Of a stretch of DNA of 10,923 nt, positions 4,764 to 10,923 are shown piece after piece. A model generated the notes under the pieces. It searched no databases and had not been told where the DNA came from. It saw nothing but the letters and a program-made list of their open reading frames with translations. This DNA comes from JAEEJA01 sp036343175 (lineage in GTDB: Bacteria > Bacillota > Clostridia > Lachnospirales > Lachnospiraceae), in contig JAZASR010000049.1 of assembly GCA_036343175.1 (NCBI GenBank), positions 1-10,923 of the forward strand. Reading direction: 5' to 3'. The position numbers were made by a program, and so were the translations under genes. The first letter of the stretch is position 1; every line of letters begins with the position of its first letter.

Positions 4764-6005
4764 TCAAGGATCGCATATGGTTCCGCTGAACAGTATTGAA
4801 TTGTCACTGCCTGTAAGCGCAAAGAGAAATGGATGGTCCACTATGAAAGGTACAGGAGTTTCCATATTTGCAGATGTTGTATTCATGATGATAGCAGTAA
4901 AGGCTGCAGCCTCAACACCGCTTTCATATGCCTTGAAGCGTGCAGCATGCTTTACGCTGTTGACAAATAGGTCATTGCTGTTTGATATCGGACTGAAATC
5001 TGCCCTGGAGCTATCAAAGACATCCTTTATGCCGAGAGAAACCAGTCCGCCGATCAGATCCTTCGAAGTACTTGCGTCGATTTTCGGAAGTGATATTGAA
5101 ACTCTTGTTTCCTGGAGTTTGCTGTATTTTACGCCCTTTTTCAGCAGCTGATAATATTCATTATCCTTTGAAATGTCTGAAGGCTTTTTACCATCATGAG
5201 GAAGCACGATCCAGCATATATTTCCATCCTTAAGCGTAAGTCCTGCCGCTGAGAAAGACTGGCCATCCATATAATATGCGTATCTGGTGTCATGCATGGT
5301 AGGAACAAACCTGTCACCGCTGCTGCCATGAAAGGCATCATCTCTTGTCTGGCGTTCTGAAAAGCTATCAGACCACGGGGCCTTGTAATAGACTGCAGAC
5401 GCCAGTGTAAGTACGCTTTCCGGGTCTATTTTTGTATTTTTCACCTGATTCTTAAGAAGGCCGTTAGTTGACTTGTTAAGCCAGTTCTGAAACTGTGTAT
5501 TCAGACTTTCTGAGCCGGGTACCCCTGTCACGGTCTTTGCATGGAATCTTTTACCAGTCCTTGTGAGTGCCTTCTTCCTGAAATTATAGCTTTGATCCAG
5601 CCAAAGAGAATTTCTCACCTTGCATATCAGCTCAGCATTTTTCCTGGCATTGACCGTCTTTCCATAGTTATCGAAGGCCTTTGAATAATTATATTTCCTG
5701 TAAATTTGCTTTTCTTTCTTCCTGAGTGCTGTCTTATCAGAGCTGCCAAGAACCGCGAGGAGCTGATCGCAGCTTTCTCCGGCAGCTGTATCCGTAAGCA
5801 TGGCAAGCGCCATCCAGATATTTGCCGGGGAGCAGACCTGATTCTTACTGTCGGATATGCTGAACTCATTTGATATATTCATCATGCTGTCGAATGTGTC
5901 TGATGACGCAGCTTGAGACTTTACACCGGTGATCGGCAATGATACTCCTGCGGCCGTAATGCAGAAGAGATTTATGGCAAGTAATACAGATATAAATTTT
6001 TTCAT
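4764..6005 (-). CDS. Secreted serpin-family protease inhibitor
   Basis: This 413-residue protein is of typical serpin length. Residues 1-33 look like a Sec signal peptide (KK, then a hydrophobic core, with a likely cut after SQA); there is no lipobox, so it is exported. Seen: CSPANIWMALAML (58-70), NSLWLD (132-137), WLNKSTNGLL (175-184), VLTLASAVYYKAPW (198-211), SLPKID (305-310), the LGIKDVFD (324-331) and FSPIS (337-341) block, the reactive-loop hinge ESGVEAAAFT (361-370), and the C-terminal HPFLFALTGS...ILFSG. The small-residue hinge suggests an inhibitory, suicide-substrate serpin. Counting 17 residues from Glu361 puts the scissile bond at Thr377-Ser378, but the loop is about 4 residues longer than in alpha-1-antitrypsin, so P1 is uncertain. 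The ATG at 6005 has AAGGAGG 7 bases upstream. It is probably a single-gene unit. Confidence 0.93.
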   Translation of the reverse strand: MKKFISVLLAINLFCITAAGVSLPITGVKSQAASSDTFDSMMNISNEFSISDSKNQVCSPANIWMALAMLTDTAAGESCDQLLAVLGSSDKTALRKKEKQIYRKYNYSKAFDNYGKTVNARKNAELICKVRNSLWLDQSYNFRKKALTRTGKRFHAKTVTGVPGSESLNTQFQNWLNKSTNGLLKNQVKNTKIDPESVLTLASAVYYKAPWSDSFSERQTRDDAFHGSSGDRFVPTMHDTRYAYYMDGQSFSAAGLTLKDGNICWIVLPHDGKKPSDISKDNEYYQLLKKGVKYSKLQETRVSISLPKIDASTSKDLIGGLVSLGIKDVFDSSRADFSPISNSNDLFVNSVKHAARFKAYESGVEAAAFTAIIMNTTSANMETPVPFIVDHPFLFALTGSDNSILFSGTICDP

Positions 6006-6027
6006 ACAGGATCCTCCTTATGCATTA

Positions 6028-6036
6028 ATTATAGCA
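6028..6036 (-). promoter_or_regulatory. Extended -10 promoter of the serpin gene
   Basis: On the minus strand TGC-TATAAT (6036-6028) is an extended -10; the -35 is weak (TATTCA, 17 bases upstream). Transcription would start near 6021, leaving a very short leader that begins almost at the AAGGAGG. Confidence 0.5.
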
Positions 6037-6099
6037 CATATCAGATTCTATGAATAAAAAGATTTAATTGTTTATATTAAAACGATCTTATAGGATCTG

Positions 6100-6128
6100 A
6101 AAAAGGCCGCCTTTTAAGGCGGCCTTTT
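6100..6128 (-). terminator. Rho-independent terminator after enolase
   Basis: AAAAGGCCGCCTT (6101-6113) and AAGGCGGCCTTTT (6116-6128) form a strong GC hairpin followed on the minus strand by TTTTT. It lies about 65 bases after the enolase stop and isolates the serpin unit. The plus-strand side, followed by TTTTATTATT, could also terminate. Confidence 0.85.
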
Positions 6129-6193
6129 ATTATTCTGTATCGGTATGAAAATATCATTCGACGATAAATACCAAGCTGATAAGCTATTAATTA

Positions 6194-7492
6194 TTATCTT
6201 TTTACATTGAATGCTGAAATGCCCGGATATACGGCTGAAGCGCCGAGACTCTCTTCAATGCGCAGAAGCTGGTTGTACTTGGCAACACGCTCAGAACGGC
6301 TTGGAGCCCCTGTCTTTATCTGACAGGTATTAAGGGCGACTGCGAGATCAGCGATAGTAGTATCTGCTGTCTCACCTGATCTATGAGATGAGATAGCTGT
6401 ATATCCAGCCTTATGAGCCATCTTAATCGCCTCAAGTGTCTCTGAAACTGAACCGATCTGATTGAGCTTTATGAGGATAGAGTTTGCAGCCCCAAGCTCG
6501 ATGCCCTTCTTAAGTCTCTTAGTATTAGTTACGAAAAGATCATCGCCGACAAGCTGTACCTTACCTCCGAGACGGGCTGTCATCTTCTGCCATCCTTCCC
6601 AATCCTCCTCATCAAGACCATCTTCGATAGAGATGATAGGATATTTGTCAATGATCTTCTCCCAGTGGTCGATAAGCTCATCTGTGGTGAAGTCGCGCCC
6701 TGACTTCGGCTGATGATAGAAACCCTTACCCTTTTCTGACTTCCACTCACTGGAAGCTGCATCCATGGCAATCATGAAATCTGTGCCCGGCTTATAGCCG
6801 GCATCCTCAACTGCCTGAAGAATAGTCTCGATAGTCTCCTCATCGGTAGACAGGTCAGGTGCGAAACCACCCTCATCTCCAACACTTGTAGCAAGTCCCC
6901 TGCTCTTTAAAAGCTTTGAAAGTGCATGAAACACCTCAGAACACCATCTGAGAGCTTCTTTAAATGAAGGGGCTCCCACAGGCATGATCATGAATTCCTG
7001 AGTATCTACGGTATTTGCAGCATGAGCACCGCCATTTAATATATTCATCATAGGCACAGGAAGACTTGTTCCCTGAACTCCACCCAGGAATCTATAAAGC
7101 GGAAGTCCGAGTGATACACTCGCTGCTCTTGCAGCTGCAATGGATACCGCAAGTATTGCATTTGCGCCAAGATTAGACTTATCAGGTGTTCCGTCAGCCT
7201 CGAGCATCGCTGCGTCCACTGCATAGGTATCAGCTGCGTTGATGCCCCTGACAGCATCTGCGATAATGGTATTGACATTATTTACTGCCTTGGTCACACC
7301 CTTTCCAAGATAACGATCTTTGTCACCATCCCTGAGCTCGAGGGCCTCAAATTCTCCGGTTGATGCACCGCTTGGTGCTGTACCGCGTGCACAGGTGCCA
7401 TCTGCGAGGACAACTTCTGCCTCAACAGTAGGATTCCCTCTGGAATCAAGTATTTCTCTGGCCTTTACCTTTTCAATAGACATGTCTTTCAT
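6194..7492 (-). CDS. eno: Enolase (phosphopyruvate hydratase)
   Basis: Cytoplasmic glycolytic enzyme converting 2-phosphoglycerate to phosphoenolpyruvate, Mg(II)-dependent. It has 432 residues, the normal length. Seen: the start IEKVKAREILDSRGNPTVE, the catalytic loop SGASTGEFEALELRD (41-55), GGAHAANTVDTQEF (154-167), GDEGGF with Glu207, Mg ligands Asp244, Glu290 and Asp317 (in GDD), the catalytic Lys342 in ILIKLNQIG, and SHRSGET (369-375). All active-site residues are present. The start is the ATG at 7492, with GGAGG 10 bases upstream; Met4 would be 19 bases away. It is a single-gene unit with a consensus promoter about 130 bases upstream, a folded leader and three palindromic sites. The product feeds pyruvate kinase, encoded nearby but in a separate unit. 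Confidence 0.98.
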   Translation of the reverse strand: MKDMSIEKVKAREILDSRGNPTVEAEVVLADGTCARGTAPSGASTGEFEALELRDGDKDRYLGKGVTKAVNNVNTIIADAVRGINAADTYAVDAAMLEADGTPDKSNLGANAILAVSIAAARAASVSLGLPLYRFLGGVQGTSLPVPMMNILNGGAHAANTVDTQEFMIMPVGAPSFKEALRWCSEVFHALSKLLKSRGLATSVGDEGGFAPDLSTDEETIETILQAVEDAGYKPGTDFMIAMDAASSEWKSEKGKGFYHQPKSGRDFTTDELIDHWEKIIDKYPIISIEDGLDEEDWEGWQKMTARLGGKVQLVGDDLFVTNTKRLKKGIELGAANSILIKLNQIGSVSETLEAIKMAHKAGYTAISSHRSGETADTTIADLAVALNTCQIKTGAPSRSERVAKYNQLLRIEESLGASAVYPGISAFNVKR

Positions 7493-7521
7493 TTATTAAT
7501 TACCTCCATTCATTCTGCAAT

Positions 7522-7587
7522 GACTATCAACGACTGCTGCACACCTGTTCAGGGCATCATCAGGCAATGAAGCTCGCGTCAATAGTC
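7522..7587 (-). other. Folded 5' leader of the enolase mRNA
   Basis: On the minus strand GACTATTGACG (7587-7577) pairs fully with CGTTGATAGTC (7532-7522): 11 pairs including two adjacent G-U. It encloses 44 bases, within which GCTTCAT (7573-7567) and ATGATGC (7560-7554) can form a second stem with one T-T mismatch. The fold ends about 15 bases before the ribosome site. It matches no riboswitch class that I recognise. Confidence 0.4.
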
Positions 7588-7593
7588 TATGCT

Positions 7594-7611
7594 TGTTAAC
7601 TATGTATAACA
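7594..7611. promoter_or_regulatory. TGTTA-N8-TAACA operator at the enolase start site (perfect arms)
   Basis: TGTTAACTATGTATAACA lies 7 bases after the -10, so it covers about +1 to +18 of the enolase transcript. A bound protein here would block transcription. Confidence 0.6.
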
Positions 7612-7618
7612 CTTTTAA

Positions 7619-7647
7619 ATAATAGTACCATCCTCCTTTATTGTCAA
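7619..7647 (-). promoter_or_regulatory. Sigma-A promoter of enolase
   Basis: On the minus strand a perfect TTGACA (7647-7642), 17 bases, TATTAT (7624-7619). Transcription would start near 7612, giving a leader of about 120 bases. A second TATAAT (7673-7668), without a good -35, lies upstream. Confidence 0.75.
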
Positions 7648-7692
7648 TCAAAATAAATATCAAAAAGATTATAGATTTATGCTTAACAAGTC

Positions 7693-7710
7693 AGTTATCG
7701 TATGCTAACA
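7693..7710. promoter_or_regulatory. TGTTA-N8-TAACA-type operator upstream of enolase, site 2
   Basis: AGTTATCGTATGCTAACA matches 9 of 10 arm positions. Read on the minus strand (TGTTAGC-ATAC-GATAACT), it is nearly the same as the feo P2 site (TGTTAGC-CTTC-TATAACT). It lies 46 bases upstream of the enolase -35. Confidence 0.5.
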
Positions 7711-7717
7711 TATTATT

Positions 7718-7735
7718 TGTTAGTAAGAACTAACA
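7718..7735. promoter_or_regulatory. TGTTA-N8-TAACA operator upstream of enolase, site 3 (perfect)
   Basis: TGTTAGTAAGAACTAACA has the same 7-base arms as the perfect feoB site at 3900-3917, around a different 4-base centre. It is 25 bases, centre to centre, from site 2. It lies between the enolase promoter and a possible plus-strand promoter at 7748-7776. Confidence 0.6.
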
Positions 7736-7782
7736 TTGTGTGCATTTTTCACCCCCTGTGCTCCTTATGCCATAATTCATTT

Positions 7783-7899
7783 AAGGATGCATATATGGAT
7801 CTTTAAGCTGCCCACTTAAAGATTCAAAAGAGGAAACAGACCCCATTCATGTAAGGGAGTCAGAAAAGACCACCGGCAGCCCTCCGGTGGTCTTTTTTT
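7783..7899 (+). ncRNA. Candidate plus-strand small RNA ending at a strong terminator
   Basis: The terminator at 7864-7899 is best on the plus strand, yet no plus-strand gene precedes it. Upstream on that strand lie TTCACC (7748-7753), 17 bases and CATAAT (7771-7776), giving a possible start near 7783 and an RNA of about 117 bases. It could fold into three hairpins: 7797-7825 (ATCTTTAAG with CTTAAAGAT, loop CTGCCCA), GACCCC with GGGAGTC (one bulge, about 7839-7861), and the terminator (loop CAGCCCT). The C-rich loops could pair with G-rich ribosome sites. No useful open frame was found. The promoter is weak, and the RNA may not exist; the terminator may simply serve cysS. Confidence 0.3.
7864..7899. 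terminator. Bidirectional rho-independent terminator
   Basis: AAAAGACCACCGG (7864-7876) pairs with CCGGTGGTCTTTT (7884-7896), with a 7-base loop. On the plus strand seven Ts (7893-7899) end it. On the minus strand TTTTC follows, 28 bases after the cysS stop, so it also ends cysS. Confidence 0.85.
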
Positions 7900-7925
7900 A
7901 TTATCGTTTTTATCAGGCACTCACT

Positions 7926-9359
7926 TTACTGCAGTGTCCAGGTAGTTCCCTCACGGGTATCCTTTATAGTTACACCGTGGGCCGCAAGCTCATCACGGAT
8001 GGCATCTGCCTTTGCAAAGTCACGGGCCTTGCGGGCATCTGTCCTTTCCTTAAGCTTTTCTTCTACAAATGTCTTAAGATCATCGTCAGCCTGCTTTTCC
8101 GCTGCCGGTGAATGAGCACGTGTATCCTCTGCAGTAAGCGAAAGCGAAAGGACCTTATCGAAATCCTCCACAAGGGCATACTTTGTCGCATCATTCAAAG
8201 GGCTCTTCAGGACATCATAAAGCACTGTAAGAGCATCAGATGTATTAAGGTCATTCATGAGTGCATCAAGGAATCTGCTCTTATAAACATTGAACTGATC
8301 ATGATCAATACCGCCCTGGGCCTTATTAAGCGACGCTACGCGGGAAAGGAGCTTTGAGTATTGATTCTTTACGTTATCAAGAGCATCAAATGTAAAGAGT
8401 AAAGGCTTTCTGTAATGTGACTGCAGGCAAAAAAGTCTGTAGCAGAGGGGATTGTAGCCCTTTTCTTCAAGAACCGATACAGTAAGGAAATCACCCTTTG
8501 ACTTGCTCATCTTTCCGGTCTGGTCATTCAGATGCTGTACATGGAACCAGTAATTGCACCACTTATGGCCAAGATATGCCTCACTCTGTGCGATCTCATT
8601 GGTATGATGAGGGAAGATATTGTCGACACCGCCGCAGTGGATATCCAGATACTCGCCCAGGTTCTTCATGCTTATGCATGAGCACTCGATATGCCAGCCA
8701 GGGTAGCCTGTGCCCCATGGACTATCCCATTTTAGCTGCTGGTTCTCGAACTTTGATTTAGTGAACCACAGAACGAAATCAGTCTTATTCTTCTTATTGG
8801 AATCAACTTCTACGTCATCGCGGACACCCTCGAGGAGCTCCTTTTCCTTCTGATTGGAAAGAACATAGTAGTTATCGAGCTTAGCGGTATCAAAATAGAT
8901 GTTTCCGCCTGCCTTATAGGCATATCCTTTATCTATAAGGACACCAATGACTCTGATGAACTCATCCACCATACTTGTAGCAGGAACTACAGTTTCAGGC
9001 TTCTTTATATTGAGCTTTCTGCAGTCATCGAAGAAAGCATTCTCATAGAACTTAGCGATCTCCATTACAGTCTTATGCTCACGTTCAGCGCCTTTTACCA
9101 TCTTGTCCTCACCTTCATCGGCATCTGAAGTCAGATGACCGACATCGGTAATGTTCATGACACGCTTAACCTTATAATCATCGTAGTTAAGGGCTTTTTC
9201 AAGGACATCTTCCATGATGTATGAACGAAGATTCCCTATATGGGCATAATGATATACTGTCGGGCCGCATGTATACATCCTTACAATAGGGTCATCATGG
9301 GCCTTGAAATCTTCTACTTTCTTTGACAAAGTGTTGTAAATATGCAAAGTTTTACGCAT
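7926..9359 (-). CDS. cysS: Cysteinyl-tRNA synthetase
   Basis: Cytoplasmic class I aminoacyl-tRNA synthetase charging tRNA-Cys. Its 477 residues compare with about 460-470 in the family. Seen: the start LHIYNTLSKKVEDF; Cys31 in YTCGPTVY (first zinc ligand); HIGN (40-43) as the HIGH motif; GWHIECSC with Cys226; FPHHTNE with His251 and Glu255 (the remaining zinc ligands by comparison with E. coli Cys28, Cys209, His234, Glu238); and KMSKS (283-287). The C-terminal part carries the usual helical anticodon-binding region ending ARKARDFAKADAIRDEL and TWTLQ. All catalytic motifs are intact. The ATG at 9359 has AGAGGAT 8 bases upstream. It is its own unit between two terminators; no T-box leader is visible in the short 5' region. 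Confidence 0.97.
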   Translation of the reverse strand: MRKTLHIYNTLSKKVEDFKAHDDPIVRMYTCGPTVYHYAHIGNLRSYIMEDVLEKALNYDDYKVKRVMNITDVGHLTSDADEGEDKMVKGAEREHKTVMEIAKFYENAFFDDCRKLNIKKPETVVPATSMVDEFIRVIGVLIDKGYAYKAGGNIYFDTAKLDNYYVLSNQKEKELLEGVRDDVEVDSNKKNKTDFVLWFTKSKFENQQLKWDSPWGTGYPGWHIECSCISMKNLGEYLDIHCGGVDNIFPHHTNEIAQSEAYLGHKWCNYWFHVQHLNDQTGKMSKSKGDFLTVSVLEEKGYNPLCYRLFCLQSHYRKPLLFTFDALDNVKNQYSKLLSRVASLNKAQGGIDHDQFNVYKSRFLDALMNDLNTSDALTVLYDVLKSPLNDATKYALVEDFDKVLSLSLTAEDTRAHSPAAEKQADDDLKTFVEEKLKERTDARKARDFAKADAIRDELAAHGVTIKDTREGTTWTLQ

Positions 9360-9402
9360 TTAAGTATCCTCTTCTGCTTTTATTACTTTTTCAAACATTG
9401 AT

Positions 9403-9431
9403 ATTCTAGCATGTTTTGGGGATTTTATCCA
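9403..9431 (-). promoter_or_regulatory. Promoter of cysS
   Basis: On the minus strand TGGATA (9431-9426), 17 bases, TAGAAT (9408-9403), with TGC directly before the -10 (extended -10). Transcription would start near 9396, giving a leader of about 36 bases, too short for a T-box. Confidence 0.55.
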
Positions 9432-9444
9432 CATTCAACATGAC

Positions 9445-9486
9445 AAAAAAAGATAATTGAACTCTGGCAGTCAACTATCTTTTTTT
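9445..9486 (-). terminator. Rho-independent terminator of pyruvate kinase
   Basis: On the minus strand AAAAAAAGATAGTTGA (9486-9471) pairs with TCAATTATCTTTTTTT (9460-9445), with one G-U and a 10-base loop. The stem ends in seven Ts. The G-U pair is possible only on the minus strand, fitting transcription from pyk. Confidence 0.85.
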
Positions 9487-9512
9487 CATATATATCAGGC
9501 AATATGATGCAT

Positions 9513-10923
9513 TCACACCTGTTCCACCTTGATGAGGTTTGTATTTCCGGCTGAGCCATCTATCATTCCGCCGGTGAGGACACAGTTGTCCCCTGACTTA
9601 AGGTCAAGTATCTCCTCAGCTTTTTTCATATCATTGTCGAACATTTCATCAACGGTAGTATACTTATCACAAAGAACCGGAAGAACGCCCCAGCTTAAGT
9701 TGATCTTCCTCCAGACCTTCTCATCGGTCGTCATGCCAAGTATGTCGACCGGACACCTGAAACGGCTTACCATACGGGCTGTAAGTCCTGTGAGTGAATT
9801 AACTATTATGCACTTTGCATGTACGTCGATCGCCATAGCACAGGTAGCATGTGAGACAGCGTCCTGATTGTTCCTTATGATGAAGTCCGTCCCGCGGAAC
9901 CTCTTTTCATAATGGATACGGCTTTCTGTAAACTCTACTGTATCAGCCATAGTCTTTACCGCCTCTGCCGGGAATTTGCCCGCTGCAGTCTCACCTGAAA
10001 GCATTACGGCAGAAGTTCCATCGTATACAGCATTTGCAACATCAGATATCTCAGCCCTTGTAGGACGCGGGTTCTTGATCATGGACTCGAGCATCTCTGT
10101 TGCTGTGATAACGCGTTTGCCGAGCAGGCGGCACTTCTGGATAAGGTACTTCTGAACTGAAGGCACCTCTATGCCCGGTATTTCGACTCCAAGGTCGCCT
10201 CTTGCAACCATGATGCCATCTGCAACCTCGCAGATGCTCTCTATGTTATCGACACCGGAGCGGTTCTCGATCTTTGCAATGATATCGATGTCATTGCCGC
10301 CGTTCCAGTCAAGGAAATGGCGCATTGACTGTATATCTTCCTTTGTGGAGACGAATGAGGCTGCCACAAAGTCGACCCCGTTCTCTATGCCAAAGAGAAG
10401 ATCATTCCTGTCTGCCTCACTTAAAAACTCCTGCTTCATTACCTTGCCGGGGAAGTTCATGCTCTTGCGGTCCGAAAGGACTCCTCCGTTGATAACTGTA
10501 CAAAGAGCCTCTTTCGCTGATACCTTTTTTACTTCAAATACTACGAGACCGTTATTTACCAGGATCTTATCGCCGGCAGAGAGGTTCTGCATCAGATCCT
10601 TGTAGCTTACTGATACTATATGTTCATTACCCTGGATATCATCTGTAGTAAATGTGAACTCATCTCCCTCTTTGAGCTCTATACTGCCCTTCTCGAAAGT
10701 GCCTATCCTGTACTCCGGTCCCTTTGTATCGAGCATGATGGCTATAGGCATATGGAGCTCTTCCCTGACCTTCTTTATAAGCTCTATCTTCTCCTTATGC
10801 TCCTCGTGGGTGCCATGTGAAAAGTTCAGCCTGGCAACATTCATTCCGGCTTTTATAAGCTCAGCTAACGTCTCTTCACTTGCACTTGCAGGTCCTATGG
10901 TACATATGATCTTGGTCTTTCTC
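9513..10923 (-). CDS. pyk: Pyruvate kinase (5' end beyond the window)
   Basis: Cytoplasmic enzyme converting phosphoenolpyruvate and ADP to pyruvate and ATP. The frame is open to the window edge and starts RKTKIICTIGPAS, so only the first few residues are missing. The Met at 10844 is internal (AGMNVARLNFSHG). About 469 residues are visible, matching the short form of about 470-480, with no extra C-terminal PEP-utiliser domain. Seen: MLDTKGPEYRIG, the active-site lysine in IIAKIENRSGVDNI (Lys about 217 of the visible part), VARGDLGVEI, TATEMLESM, and the NPRPTRAEISDVANAV block followed by DGTSAVMLSGETAAG. The C-terminal regulatory domain is complete, ending LIKVEQV. Tyr replaces the more common Ile in KGPEIR. 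A terminator follows 27 bases after the stop; the promoter is outside the window. Confidence 0.97.
   Translation of the reverse strand, partial: RKTKIICTIGPASASEETLAELIKAGMNVARLNFSHGTHEEHKEKIELIKKVREELHMPIAIMLDTKGPEYRIGTFEKGSIELKEGDEFTFTTDDIQGNEHIVSVSYKDLMQNLSAGDKILVNNGLVVFEVKKVSAKEALCTVINGGVLSDRKSMNFPGKVMKQEFLSEADRNDLLFGIENGVDFVAASFVSTKEDIQSMRHFLDWNGGNDIDIIAKIENRSGVDNIESICEVADGIMVARGDLGVEIPGIEVPSVQKYLIQKCRLLGKRVITATEMLESMIKNPRPTRAEISDVANAVYDGTSAVMLSGETAAGKFPAEAVKTMADTVEFTESRIHYEKRFRGTDFIIRNNQDAVSHATCAMAIDVHAKCIIVNSLTGLTARMVSRFRCPVDILGMTTDEKVWRKINLSWGVLPVLCDKYTTVDEMFDNDMKKAEEILDLKSGDNCVLTGGMIDGSAGNTNLIKVEQV

Noticed and set aside
7593..7736. The TGTTA...TAACA palindromes as Rex (redox repressor) boxes
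   Set aside because: Rex boxes of the TTGTTAA-N4-TTAACAA type have a 6-base gap between TGTTA and TAACA; all seven sites here have an 8-base gap, and no Rex gene is in the window.
7713..7745. 10-codon minus-strand frame starting at 7745 through the palindromic site
   Set aside because: Very short, a poor fit to leader-peptide patterns, and its sequence is explained by the operator.
9360..9512. A T-box leader for cysS
   Set aside because: The putative transcript start near 9396 leaves only about 36 bases before the ATG, and the hairpin further upstream is the pyruvate kinase terminator.

Overview
The window looks chromosomal, from a low-to-moderate GC anaerobic member of the Bacillota, most likely a gut or rumen Lachnospiraceae-type Clostridium relative. 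This is inferred from strong AGGAGG ribosome sites, TTG starts, the tandem feoA-feoA-feoB layout with a small Cys-rich FeoB partner, and a DUF6110-like protein. Every convincing protein gene lies on the minus strand, so the genes are transcribed from right to left. No tRNA, rRNA, insertion sequence, phage gene or CRISPR array was seen.

In transcription order: pyruvate kinase (9513-10923, start beyond the window) with its own terminator; cysteinyl-tRNA synthetase (7926-9359); a 433-base gap with a bidirectional terminator, a possible plus-strand small RNA, palindromic operators, the enolase promoter and a folded leader; enolase (6194-7492); a secreted serpin (4764-6005); the ferrous iron uptake genes feoA-feoA-feoB (1573-4412); a Fur-like gene reduced to its DNA-binding domain (1302-1538); a terminator; a FeoB-associated Cys-rich membrane peptide and a DtxR/MntR-family regulator (523-1175); a terminator; and a scar (1-250) in which a DUF6110-like gene runs into a start-less fragment resembling the N-terminal HMA region of a heavy-metal P-type ATPase.

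The iron genes form a functional block: FeoB is the GTPase-coupled Fe(II) permease, the FeoA proteins and the Cys-rich peptide are its partners, and two metalloregulator-type proteins flank it. Enolase and pyruvate kinase catalyse the last two steps of glycolysis.

The most notable signal is a recurring palindrome, TGTTA-N8-TAACA. It occurs seven times, always with the same 8-base gap: twice at the feoAA promoter region, twice before feoB and three times before enolase. Two copies sit at about +1 of TTGACA-type promoters (feo and eno). This suggests one local regulator, possibly the DtxR-family protein, linking metal uptake with lower glycolysis and perhaps with a small RNA. The assignment of the regulator is inference.
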